DNA of 64,000 nucleotides. Source: Sphaerotilus microaerophilus (lineage in GTDB: Bacteria > Pseudomonadota > Gammaproteobacteria > Burkholderiales > Burkholderiaceae_C). The notes under the pieces are model-generated. The model made no database searches. It saw nothing but the letters and a program-made list of their open reading frames with translations, and was not told the origin of the DNA. Location: NCBI RefSeq assembly GCF_023734135.1, contig NZ_AP025730.1, positions 744,001 to 808,000 on the forward strand. The letters run 5' to 3'. The translations under genes and the position numbers were made by a program. Position 1 is the stretch's first letter. Every line of letters begins with the position of its first letter. Shown here piece by piece: positions 24,005 to 32,137 of this stretch.

Positions 24005-24252
24005 GGCCGACCGAAGTCGTCGAGGTGGCGGGGGTTGGAGGCCAGGTCGTCAGGCCCGCCACCGAAGCAGCCGACCAGATCGCCCGCCAGTTCCAACGCG
24101 CTGGGCGGGCCCGCGCTGCGCTCCGCACCGGCCGCCAGGTAGGCCGCGACCGCCCGACGCACCAGTTCCGACTTCGTTACCTGGGCCCGGGCACTGGCCT
24201 GCGCCAGGGCGCTGTCCAGGCTGGGCGGGATCTTGATGGTCAGGGTGTTCAT
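24001..24252 (-). CDS. Ribbon-helix-helix antitoxin (VapB-type)
   Basis: 83-residue antitoxin: MNTLTIKIPPSLDSALAQAS with VTKSELVRRAVAAYLA is a CopG-like ribbon-helix-helix DNA-binding head, and the C-terminal half ending in HLDDFGRP would bind the toxin. It is the first gene of the pair on the minus strand. Such antitoxins repress their own promoter, which should lie between 24253 and the CoA-transferase remnant. Confidence 0.82.
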   Translation of the reverse strand: MNTLTIKIPPSLDSALAQASARAQVTKSELVRRAVAAYLAAGAERSAGPPSALELAGDLVGCFGGGPDDLASNPRHLDDFGRP

Positions 24253-24401
24253 GGCGGTGTCTTACCGATCGTCAGGGGATCGTACCGTGTGACCTCTGGC
24301 GGCTGCAAGTGCGACGGGAGTGACCATCTTCCACCCTGGCGCTCGTGGCGCTGCCCAATCCACCGGACTGCGGAAGGCGTTGCCCTGGCGGCATCCGCCG
24401 C

Positions 24402-24552
24402 TCAGCAACAGGGCCAGGTGCACAAGCTGGTCCAGCGCATCGACCTGCAGCGCGACACGTGCTGAACCTGATGGCATTCACCCCCGCATCGCCGCCGATC
24501 TGGCGGTGATGGCGGCGGGGCATTTCCGGGTTGGGGAAGCGGGGGTGGGGGA
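24402..24552 (+). pseudogene. Fragment of CoA-transferase 3' end (copy B, internally deleted)
   Basis: Two blocks of the CoA-transferase gene are joined: CAACAGGGCCAGGTGCACAA through the ATCGAC codons (matching 18378-18416) runs directly into CTGCAGCGCGAC and on through the last codons (matching 18541-18640, residues LQRDVLDQMDFTPRIAADLA onward). About 124 bp between them are missing and frameshifts are present. The surrounding 24253-24602 gap holds nothing else recognisable. Confidence 0.8.
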
Positions 24553-24602
24553 GGTGGGGGGCAGTGAGGGGCTGTGCGGCAGGCCCGAGCCCATCTGGCG
24601 AA

Positions 24603-25526
24603 CTACTGCACGACCCCATCCAACGCCACCAAAGTGTCGACCGCCAGGCTGTCGCTGTTCTGCGCAACCGTGTAGTACAGCTGACCGACCTCCTGGTCGA
24701 CCGGGCACTCGACTGGCGTGATGGGGTCGACGGGTGTATCGGCGAGGTCGATGGGCTGCAGGTCGGCATCGATTGGCACGCCGGTCGGTACGATCTCCCA
24801 GCCATCGATGGGCATCAGCTTGCAGATGGCGATGACGGCGTCGCAGCCGCCGGTCTCGACCGTCCAGTCGATAGCGAGGAAGTCGTCGACAGGTCCATCC
24901 AGGAGCTTCTCGTCGGCCGTGGGGTCTGGCTGGGGCTTGTCTTCTTCGCCGTTGTCCAGGTCTCCGATCTCGATCGCGATCGGCAGGTTGTCGCCGGGAA
25001 GGATGCCGCAAGGCGGGTCGATCGGGAGGACGATGTCCTCGCTGACATCGACCAGGCTGTCGGCGCCCACGTCCTCGCCATCGACCCGGACCGCGACCGG
25101 CACGTCAGGCGCTTCTTCGGCAGGAAGGAACTCGCAGCTCGCTGGGGTTGAAAGGGAAACCGATTCCACGAGCGGGGCGATGGTGACGGGTTCCAACGGC
25201 TCTTTGGAGGCGGAATCGATCGCCGCGGTTGGCTCACCCGCCGGAGCTGCCAGGGAGATGGGCTCAGCGCTGGCGCCCCAGTCGATGTGGATGGCTGGGG
25301 GCACGTAGGCCGCCTGGACGTCGCTATACGCCGGCCACTCGGCGGGCGGGATCAGGACTGTGCTGACATTGAAGTCGCCGTCTTGGGTTTCGACATGGAG
25401 GACGGGGGTGACGATGCTGGCTCGCTCGGCGGTGTCACTCATCTCCTCGTCGGAGGTCAACAGGCCATCAACGCTGGGCGCTGTTTCGTCGGGCCCGGTG
25501 ATGACGTGGGTTGGGTTGTGGCTCAT
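24603..25526 (-). CDS. Acidic protein of unknown function
   Basis: 307-residue protein from ATG 25526, extremely rich in Asp, Glu, Pro and Val with very few Lys or Arg. Motifs recur loosely as V-x-I-x-P/D (for example VRVDGEDVGADSLVDV and AIEIGDLDNGEEDKPQ). No signal peptide, membrane span or known domain seen. The coding frame is supported by sustained non-random composition and an IR just upstream of the start. It could be a structural, surface or phage-derived protein; none can be claimed. It is alone on the minus strand. Confidence 0.5.
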   Translation of the reverse strand: MSHNPTHVITGPDETAPSVDGLLTSDEEMSDTAERASIVTPVLHVETQDGDFNVSTVLIPPAEWPAYSDVQAAYVPPAIHIDWGASAEPISLAAPAGEPTAAIDSASKEPLEPVTIAPLVESVSLSTPASCEFLPAEEAPDVPVAVRVDGEDVGADSLVDVSEDIVLPIDPPCGILPGDNLPIAIEIGDLDNGEEDKPQPDPTADEKLLDGPVDDFLAIDWTVETGGCDAVIAICKLMPIDGWEIVPTGVPIDADLQPIDLADTPVDPITPVECPVDQEVGQLYYTVAQNSDSLAVDTLVALDGVVQ

Positions 25527-25862
25527 CGAACAGTATTCCCTTGCCAAAAGTGGCAATACTGAGTGAGCGCCAACTTGTCCAGCCGCTGGAATTGGGCGGA
25601 CTTGCTCAGCGTTTTTCAGCTGCAGCAGCGAGGACCTGGCGGAGGGCGGGAGGCCGGTCAGAGCATCGCCCGATCAGGTGATCCCAGGATCCACCATCGC
25701 CTTCGCCGAGAACGGGTCGTGGCGCGTGCTGCTGCTCAACCCACCGGCCCGCCGCGTGAGCTTGACCTGCGGCCAGGACAGCGCGGCGGCGTCTCTGTAC
25801 GCTGACGGGCAGGATGTGGCCGGGCTCGCTGCTCGGCAGGTCCCCTCTTCGTCGAGGCCCCC
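25527..25862. other. 336-bp region without a recognisable gene; inverted repeat at its left end
   Basis: A perfect repeat TTGCCA-AAAG-TGGCAA at 25541-25556, embedded in AGTATT...AATACT, lies 15 bp upstream of the acidic-protein start and could be its operator or a leader hairpin. The rest has only short frames without similarity. Confidence 0.45.
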
Positions 25863-26204
25863 ATGAAACCGCACACCGCACTCGAGACCGTGAAGGCGCT
25901 GCACACGCTGATCTGGGGGTTTTTCGTCGCCTGCATCGTCGGGGCACCGCTGGCGGCCTGGCAGGGGCAGCTGGGGTGGGCGGCGCTGCTGGTCGGGTGC
26001 GTGGCGCTGGAAGGTCTGGTGCTGCTGGTCAACCGCTGGTCCTGCCCGTTGACCGGGGTGGCCGCCCGCTACACCGACCGGCGTGACGAGAACTTCGACA
26101 TCTACCTGCCGCGCTGGCTGGCCAAACACAACAAGCGCATCTTCACGCCCCTGTATGTGCTGGGCACTGGCTACGTCCTGTACGTGTGGCTGGATCGGGC
26201 GTAG
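25863..26204 (+). CDS. Small integral membrane protein
   Basis: 113-residue protein with three likely membrane helices: about 15-35 (LIWGFFVACIVGAPLAAW), 38-57 (GWAALLVGCVALEGLVLLVN) and 92-110 (FTPLYVLGTGYVLYVWL). A conserved-looking loop NRWSCPLTGVAARYTDRRDE, NFDIYLPRWLAKHNK separates the last two. I recall uncharacterised bacterial membrane proteins with this loop but no function. It stands alone, convergent with the ABC binding-protein gene. Confidence 0.75.
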   Translation: MKPHTALETVKALHTLIWGFFVACIVGAPLAAWQGQLGWAALLVGCVALEGLVLLVNRWSCPLTGVAARYTDRRDENFDIYLPRWLAKHNKRIFTPLYVLGTGYVLYVWLDRA

Positions 26205-26248
26205 CCGGGCCCCGACGACAACGCGCCGGTCGAGGCCGGGCGTTCAAC

Positions 26249-27457
26249 TCACATCTTGCACAGCGGCGACGCGGCCGGCGCCAGCGAGGGCGGGAAGCTC
26301 TGCTCGATCACCGGGCGCAGCACGCCGTCGGCCACCTTGGCGCGGCCGACGTAGTTCGGCAGCACCAGCTGGTTGTCGGCCGCGCGCATCGTCAGGCCGG
26401 CGCCGTAGATGGTGTCCAGCTTGGCGCCGGACAGGGCCTTGGCCACATCGCCGGGCTTGGCGCTCTTGGCCAGGCGCACGCCGTCGAACATGACCTGGGC
26501 GCCGTTGTAGGCCTGGCCCTCGTTGTCGGTGGGCAGGCGGTTGAACTTGGCCTTCCAGGCGGCGACGAAGGCCTTGTTGCGCGGGTTGTCGATGTCCGGG
26601 GTGTAGCCGGTGGTGCCGGGGGTGCCTTCGAGCAGCTTGTCGGTGCCGTTGATCATGAAGTTCAGGATCAACGAGTGGCCGATGAGCTTGGTCTGCGGGA
26701 TCAGGCCGAACTCGGCCGCCTGCTTGACGAAGGCAATCGCGTCGCGCCCGGTCTCGGCCACCCAGATCGCGTCGACCTTGGCCTCCTTGAGCTGGGCGAT
26801 GAAGGGCGAGAAGTCCTTGGTGCCCAGCGGCGCGTACAGCTGCAGCTTGATCTCCTTGCCCTGCGCCTTGACGGCCTTGGCGAAGGACTCGGCCGAGTCG
26901 CGGCCCCAGACGTAGTCCGCGGCCATCGAGGCGTAGGTCTTCTCCTTGAAGCCCTTGGCCCACTCGGAAATCATCGCGATGTCCATCGCGTCCGAGTGGT
27001 TGGTGCGGAACATGCGCGGCTTGCAGGAGTCGCCGGTGATCTTGTCGCTCTTGCTGGCCACGACGAAGTAGGCGGCGTCCCAGCGCTCCAGGTTCGGGCC
27101 CAGCGCCAGCGAGATGGAGGAGGGGATCGCGCCGATCAGCAGGTTGTAGCCGTCGCGCGCCAGCTTCTCGGCTACGCGGCGACCGGCGTCGGGCGTGCCC
27201 TCGTCGTCGGCCTCTGCGACCTCGACCTTGCGGCCGTCGACGCCGCCCTTGGCGTTGGCCTCCTCGATCGCGAACTTGACCGCGCGGATGACCTCCTCGC
27301 CCTGCTGGGCGAACACGCCCGACTTGGAGCTGAGCAGGCCGACCTTGACCGGGTCCTTGGCCTGGGCCCAGGCGCTGCCGCTCAGGCCGAGGGTGGCGGT
27401 CAGTGCCGCGGCAGCCAGGGCGACGGTGCGGCGGTTCAGGGGGGTCTTCGTCGTCAT
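26249..27457 (-). CDS. Periplasmic substrate-binding protein of Liv-type ABC importer 1
   Basis: 402-residue type I periplasmic-binding protein with a signal peptide (RRTVALAAAALTATLGLSGS, cleaved near AWAQA) and the Peripla_BP_6 pattern VKVGLLSSKSGVFAQQGEEV, AIPSSISLAL, YNGAQVMFDGVRLA. The transcript reads GAAGGAGAC-ATG-CTC-ATG; the second ATG (27457) is chosen because it lies 8 bases from the GGAG, the first only 2. Last gene of a nine-gene minus-strand unit with LivHMGF and ring-oxidising enzymes, so the ligand is probably an organic acid of that pathway rather than an amino acid. Confidence 0.88.
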   Translation of the reverse strand: MTTKTPLNRRTVALAAAALTATLGLSGSAWAQAKDPVKVGLLSSKSGVFAQQGEEVIRAVKFAIEEANAKGGVDGRKVEVAEADDEGTPDAGRRVAEKLARDGYNLLIGAIPSSISLALGPNLERWDAAYFVVASKSDKITGDSCKPRMFRTNHSDAMDIAMISEWAKGFKEKTYASMAADYVWGRDSAESFAKAVKAQGKEIKLQLYAPLGTKDFSPFIAQLKEAKVDAIWVAETGRDAIAFVKQAAEFGLIPQTKLIGHSLILNFMINGTDKLLEGTPGTTGYTPDIDNPRNKAFVAAWKAKFNRLPTDNEGQAYNGAQVMFDGVRLAKSAKPGDVAKALSGAKLDTIYGAGLTMRAADNQLVLPNYVGRAKVADGVLRPVIEQSFPPSLAPAASPLCKM

Positions 27458-27542
27458 GAGCATGTCTCCTTCGGGTGTGCTCGTTGCCATCCGGCCGGCG
27501 CCGGTTCTTGTGAAACTTGGTGGGGTGGTGCGATGCGGGGGC

Positions 27543-28259
27543 TCAGACCATCACGTGCTTGTGCAGCTCGTCGAGGCTTTCCTCGTGCACCCGGCCCTTG
27601 GCGACGATGGCGCCCTTGGCCATGGCGCAGTAGCGCTCGGCCACGCGCATCACCAGCGTCATGTTCTGTTCGATCAGCAGCAGCGCGGTGCCCTGCGCCG
27701 CGACCTGGTTGAAGATCACGCCGAGCTGGTCGACGATCACCGGCGCCAGGCCCTCGGTGGGCTCGTCGAGCAGGATCAGCGCCGGGTTGGCCATCAGCGC
27801 GCGGCCCACCGCCAGCATCTGCTGCTGGCCGCCCGACAGCGCGGTGCCGGGGGTGTGTGCGCGCTCCTGCAGGATCGGGAAGAGCTTGTAGATCTCCGGC
27901 ACCGTCCAGTGGCCCTTGCGGCCTGAACCCATGGTCGCGGCACCGAGCTGCAGGTTCTCCTCCACCGTCAGGTTGGCGACGATGCGCCGGCCCTGCGGCA
28001 CGACGGCGATGCCGTGCTGCGCGGCCAGGTAGGTGCGCGGCTGCGTCAGCGCGTAGTCGCCCAGGCGGATGCTGCCGGCCTTGAGCGTGGCCAGGCCGAG
28101 GATGGTGTTGACCACCGTGGTCTTGCCCACGCCGTTGCGGCCGATCAGCGCGACGCGCTCGCCTTCCTTCACCTCCAGGTTCATGCCGTGCAGGATGTGC
28201 GCGGCGCCGTAGTAGGCGTGCACGCCGTCCAGACGAAGCAAAGACTTTCCGCTGCTCAT
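27543..28259 (-). CDS. ABC importer 1 ATPase, LivF-type
   Basis: 238-residue ATPase of a hydrophobic/branched amino acid type importer. Walker A GRNGVGKTT, Q-loop VPQGRRIV, signature LSGGQQQM and Walker B LILLDEPTEGLAP are complete. It overlaps livG by 4 bases. Pairs with LivG as a heterodimer on the cytoplasmic side of LivHM. Confidence 0.9.
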   Translation of the reverse strand: MSSGKSLLRLDGVHAYYGAAHILHGMNLEVKEGERVALIGRNGVGKTTVVNTILGLATLKAGSIRLGDYALTQPRTYLAAQHGIAVVPQGRRIVANLTVEENLQLGAATMGSGRKGHWTVPEIYKLFPILQERAHTPGTALSGGQQQMLAVGRALMANPALILLDEPTEGLAPVIVDQLGVIFNQVAAQGTALLLIEQNMTLVMRVAERYCAMAKGAIVAKGRVHEESLDELHKHVMV

Positions 28260-28975
28260 GCGGCGCTCCCCAGGTAGGCCTCGCGCACGCGCGGGTTGGC
28301 GCGCACCTCGGCGGGCGAGCCGGCAGCAATCACCCGGCCCAGTTCGAAGACGGTGACGACGTCGGAGATGCCGAACACCACGTCCATGTCGTGCTCGACC
28401 AGCAGCACCGAGACGTGCCGGCGCTGCGTCAGCGCCTTGAGGTGGTCGGCCAGGTCCAGCGATTCCTGCACCGACAGGCCGGCCATCGGCTCGTCGAGCA
28501 GCAGCACGGTGGGCTGGCCCACCAGGGCCAGCGCCAGGTCGAGCCGGCGCTGCTGGCCGTAGCCCAGGTCGGCGGCGGTGACTTCGGCCAGCTCGTCGAG
28601 GTCCAGCTCGCGCAGCACGTCGTCGGCGTCGGCGCCGGGGTCCGGGGCGCCCATCTTGAAGGCCGCCAGCTCCACCTGCTTGCGCACCGGCATCTGGCCG
28701 AAGATGGAGGTGCGCTGGAAGGAGCGCGACAGGCCGCGGGCGCGGCGCTCGACCACGCCGAGCGCGCTGACGTCCTCGCCCTTGATCTTGACGCTGCCGC
28801 GCGTCAGGCGGCGCCGGCCGGTGATGGCGTCGATGACGGTGGACTTGCCGGCGCCGTTCGGGCCGATCAGGCCGCGGATCTTGCCGCGCTCCAGCGTCAT
28901 GTCGACGCCGTCGAGCGCCTTGACGCCGCCGTAGTGGATCGCCACGTCGGTGGTCTGCAACACGTAGTCGGGCAT
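28256..28975 (-). CDS. ABC importer 1 ATPase, LivG-type
   Basis: 239-residue ATPase with Walker A GPNGAGKST, a signature variant LGYGQQRRLDLA, Walker B VLLLDEPMAGL and H-loop VEHDMDVVF. ATG 28975 (MPDYVLQTTDV) is preferred to a TTG 12 bases upstream. Upstream partner of the LivF-type gene, with which it overlaps. Confidence 0.9.
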   Translation of the reverse strand: MPDYVLQTTDVAIHYGGVKALDGVDMTLERGKIRGLIGPNGAGKSTVIDAITGRRRLTRGSVKIKGEDVSALGVVERRARGLSRSFQRTSIFGQMPVRKQVELAAFKMGAPDPGADADDVLRELDLDELAEVTAADLGYGQQRRLDLALALVGQPTVLLLDEPMAGLSVQESLDLADHLKALTQRRHVSVLLVEHDMDVVFGISDVVTVFELGRVIAAGSPAEVRANPRVREAYLGSAA

Positions 28976-29023
28976 GGAGAGCCTCAATGCGTTGGGAGGG
29001 TGAGGAGCCGAGGGCTCATCACG

Positions 29024-30028
29024 TCAATGCGAGCGGCGCACGCGACCGCCATAGATGCCCGACACCAGGGCCGAGGGCTTGGGCTTGCGCGGCTGCAGCA
29101 GGCGCTGGATCAGGCCGGACAGGCCCTCGGGCGCGTAGACGATCACCACGATCAGCGCGATACCGAAGATCGCCATCCAGTGCTGCGCGTGGTCGCCCAG
29201 CACGTCCTTGGCCAGGAAGTACACCGCCGCGCCCAGGGCCGGGCCCCAGAGCACCTTGGTGCCGCCGACCACCACCATCATCAGCGCCACGCCGGAGAGG
29301 CTCCAGTGCAGCGTTTCGGGCGAGACGAAGCCGGTGTTCAGCGCGGCCAGCACGCCCGACGAGGCGGTGATCGCCGCCGACAGCGCGTACACCGCGGCGC
29401 GCGGCAGGACGGTGCGGATGCCGATGAAGCGGGCGCGCTCCTCGTTGTCGCGCACCGCCTCGGTGATGGCGCCAAAGCGGCTCCTGAGCAGCAGCGTCAG
29501 CGCCGCGCTGCCCAGCACCAGCACCGACCAGGCCAGGATCAGCATGCCCGAGGGCTTGGTCAGCGCCGAGATCGACAGCCCGAACAGCGTGTTCGGCCAC
29601 TCGATGGTCATGCCGTCGGCGCCGCCGGTGACGCCGCGCGAGCGCGAGGCGGTCAGGTAGGCCATCTGCCCGACGGCGAGTGTCAGCATGCCAAAGGCCA
29701 CGCCGGGCACGCGCACCATCACCAGCCCGATCAGAAAGGCCAGCGCGGTGAGGCCCAGCACGGCGATCAGCACCGCGGCCTCGGCGGGCACCGCCTTGGC
29801 CTGCAGCAGGATGGCCACCACGTAGCCGGCCGAGCCGAAGTACAGCGCGTGGCCGAAGCTGACCATGCCGTTCTGCTTGAGCAGCAGGCCCACGCCGAGG
29901 GCGAAGAGAGCGTAGATCACCGCCTGGTTGAGCAGCGACAGCACGGTGCTGGAGCCGATCAGCAGCGCGGCGGCCACGCCCAGCGCCAGGGCGGCGGCGG
30001 TGGTGAGGAGGAGGCGGAGGTTGCTCAT
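29024..30028 (-). CDS. ABC importer 1 permease, LivM-type
   Basis: 334-residue inner-membrane permease with about ten hydrophobic helices and the family segments QNGMVSFGHALYFGSAGYVV and GVALMMVVVGGTKVLWGPAL. ATG 30028 gives the typical short polar start before the first helix. Partner of the LivH-type permease 40 bp upstream. Confidence 0.9.
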   Translation of the reverse strand: MSNLRLLLTTAAALALGVAAALLIGSSTVLSLLNQAVIYALFALGVGLLLKQNGMVSFGHALYFGSAGYVVAILLQAKAVPAEAAVLIAVLGLTALAFLIGLVMVRVPGVAFGMLTLAVGQMAYLTASRSRGVTGGADGMTIEWPNTLFGLSISALTKPSGMLILAWSVLVLGSAALTLLLRSRFGAITEAVRDNEERARFIGIRTVLPRAAVYALSAAITASSGVLAALNTGFVSPETLHWSLSGVALMMVVVGGTKVLWGPALGAAVYFLAKDVLGDHAQHWMAIFGIALIVVIVYAPEGLSGLIQRLLQPRKPKPSALVSGIYGGRVRRSH

Positions 30029-30068
30029 GGGGCGTTCCGTTCGCGGCGCGGAGGTTTCGGGGGGCGGC

Positions 30069-30922
30069 TCAAGTACGGCTCCCGGCAAAGCCCGCCGGCT
30101 TCCAGATCAGGATGGCCACCATCAGCACGAAGGGCAGCAGCGCGGAGGTGTCGGGCAGCCACACGGCGCCGAGCGCCTGCACCATGCCCAGCACCAGCAC
30201 CAGCGCGGCGATGAAGGCGCCAGCCAGGCTGCCCAGGCCGCCGACCACGACGACCACGAAGCTGTCGATGATCACGTCCGAGCTCATCGAGGGCGACAGC
30301 GACAGGAAGGGCGCAGCCACCACCCCGGCCAGCCCGGCCAGCGCGGTGCCCAGGCCGACCACCAGGGCCGACAGCGCATCGGTGTGCACGCCCTGCATCG
30401 CGGTGGTGACCGGGTCGGTCGAGGCGGCGCGCACGAACAGGCCCATGCGCGAGTGGCGCAGCCACAGCGTCAGCCCCAGTGCCACCGCGGCGCCGACGAC
30501 GATCACGCCGATGCGGTAGGCCGGCACGGGGGTGCCGAGCAGGTCCACCGAGAAGGCCAGCGCTTGCGGCGTGGCCACCGACAGGTTGTTCTTGCCCCAG
30601 ACGGTCTGCACGAAGTCCTCGATCACCAGCAGGCCACCGAAGGTGACCAGCACCACGGTGAGCGGGTCGCGGTCCTGCAGCAGGCGAAAGCCCCAGCGGT
30701 CAATCACCACGCCGAGCACGGCCATCACCGCCGGGGCGACGATCAGCGCGAGCCAGAAATTGCTCTGCGCGGCCACCGAGTAGCCGATGTAGGCGCCCAG
30801 CATGTACAGCGAGCCGTGGGCGAAGTTGACGACCCGGCGCAGCCCGTAGATCAGCGCCAGGCCGGAGCACATGACGATCAGCAGCGCGCCGTAGACCAGG
30901 CGTTGAAGAGGTGGATCAGCAT
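30069..30922 (-). CDS. ABC importer 1 permease, LivH-type, apparent 1-base frameshift near start
   Basis: The in-frame product from MCSGLALIYGLRRVVNFAHG (ATG 30872) to the stop is a LivH permease missing its first ~17 residues. A better start, ATG 30922 with an AAGGA site 8-12 bases upstream, encodes MLIHLFNA and then slips: the family expects GCC-CTG-GTC-TAC (ALVYGALLIVM), but one C is absent near 30899-30902, giving GCC-TGG-TCT and an early stop. Adding one base would restore a continuous 284-residue permease. Either a recent mutation or a sequencing error; if real, importer 1 may be impaired unless translation starts at 30872. Confidence 0.75.
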
Positions 30923-30947
30923 GGAAGGTCCTTGCTCAGGCGGAAAT

Positions 30948-31772
30948 TCACGACGCCACGACGGGCGGCACGGACGGGATGGCGCCGCCGTGGGCGATCC
31001 AGCCGCCGTCCACCGCCAGCACCGCGCCGGTGATGAAGCTGGCCTGCGCAGAGGCCAGGAAGGCGATCGCCTCGGCGATCTCGGCGGGGGTGCCCATGCG
31101 GCCCATCGGCGTGCGGGCGTGGATGGCGTCGGTGTTGAGCGAGCCCTGCGCCTGCAGCTTCTCGACCAGGGCGGTGCGCACGTAGCCGGGCGCCACCGCG
31201 TTGACGCGGATGCCGCGAGCGCCCCACTCGACGGCCATCGCCTTGGTCATGCCGACGATGCCGGCCTTGGCCGCGCCGTAGGCGTTGCGCCCGGGGATGC
31301 CGGCGCTGGCGACGATCGAGGCCAGGTTGACGATGGCGCCGCCCTGTTCCTGACTCAGCATCACCCGGCCGCACTCGCGGCTCATCAGGAAGGTACCGCG
31401 CAGGTGCACGCTCAGCACGCGGTCGAAGGCATCGACCGCCTGGTCCACCGTTGCGCCGGGCTGGTCGCCGATGCCGGCGTTGTTGACCAGCACGTCGATG
31501 CGGCCGGTCTGCGCCAGCACGTGCGCCACCACGGCCTGCACCGAGGCCTCCTGCGTCACGTCCCCGCCCAGGCCGAGGTGGGCTGCGCCAGCTCCTGACC
31601 CCAGCTCGGCGGCGCGCTGGGCGGCCAGATCGTCCTTCAGGTCGATGATCACGACCCGGTCGCCGCCGGCCGCAAAGCGCTGCGCGGTGGCCCAGCCAAT
31701 GCCGTCGGCGCCGCCGGTGACGAGGACGGTGCGGGGGGCGGTGATCGCGGCGGAGACTGCGGTCATGCTCAT
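30948..31772 (-). CDS. Short-chain dehydrogenase/reductase
   Basis: 274-residue classical SDR with VTGGADGIG, VNNAGIGD, the catalytic Ser in VNLASIVAS and Tyr/Lys in NAYGAAKAG, and a C-terminal FITGAVLAVDGGW. Its start overlaps the NIPSNAP gene stop by 4 bases (31769-31772). In this operon it would oxidise a ring alcohol to the ketone used by the KstD-like enzyme; this role is inferred. Confidence 0.88.
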   Translation of the reverse strand: MSMTAVSAAITAPRTVLVTGGADGIGWATAQRFAAGGDRVVIIDLKDDLAAQRAAELGSGAGAAHLGLGGDVTQEASVQAVVAHVLAQTGRIDVLVNNAGIGDQPGATVDQAVDAFDRVLSVHLRGTFLMSRECGRVMLSQEQGGAIVNLASIVASAGIPGRNAYGAAKAGIVGMTKAMAVEWGARGIRVNAVAPGYVRTALVEKLQAQGSLNTDAIHARTPMGRMGTPAEIAEAIAFLASAQASFITGAVLAVDGGWIAHGGAIPSVPPVVAS

Positions 31773-32137
31773 GTCCAGCCCTGGATGCTCGGCAGTGCGA
31801 CGCGGCGGATCAGCCGCGTTTCCTGCGCCGTGATGAGGTGGCCCGAGGCGCCCAGGTAGGCCGGGAAGTCGGGGTGGCTGTCGCGCGCCAGGCAGCGCGC
31901 CTCGTAGTCGGCCAGGCTGTCGTAGCCCCAGAGGTGCACGAACTGGTTCTGCGGCCCGACCTGGCTGACCCAGAACCCCAGCGGCGCGCCCAGCGTGCTC
32001 AGCAGGATGGGCATGGCCAGGCGGTCGAAGACCTCCAGGAACTCCGGCATCTTGCGCAGCGCGATCGTGTAGATGCGGTGGTCCACCAGCGCCTTGGTGG
32101 CGCCGAGCCGGCCGGCGGGCAGGGCGTCAGGCTGCAC
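31769..32137 (-). CDS. NIPSNAP-family protein
   Basis: 122-residue protein with the NIPSNAP pattern: VDHRIYTIALRKMPEFLEVF, a central FVHLWGYDSLADYEARCLAR and the terminal ITAQETRLIRR. GTG 32137 is chosen because it overlaps the upstream flavoprotein stop by 11 bases as expected for coupling; a longer ATG start at 32200 would overlap it far more. NIPSNAP domains are small dimeric alpha-beta folds often found beside dehydrogenases in catabolic operons; the activity here is unknown. A second family member lies at 50798. Confidence 0.75.
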   Translation of the reverse strand: MQPDALPAGRLGATKALVDHRIYTIALRKMPEFLEVFDRLAMPILLSTLGAPLGFWVSQVGPQNQFVHLWGYDSLADYEARCLARDSHPDFPAYLGASGHLITAQETRLIRRVALPSIQGWT

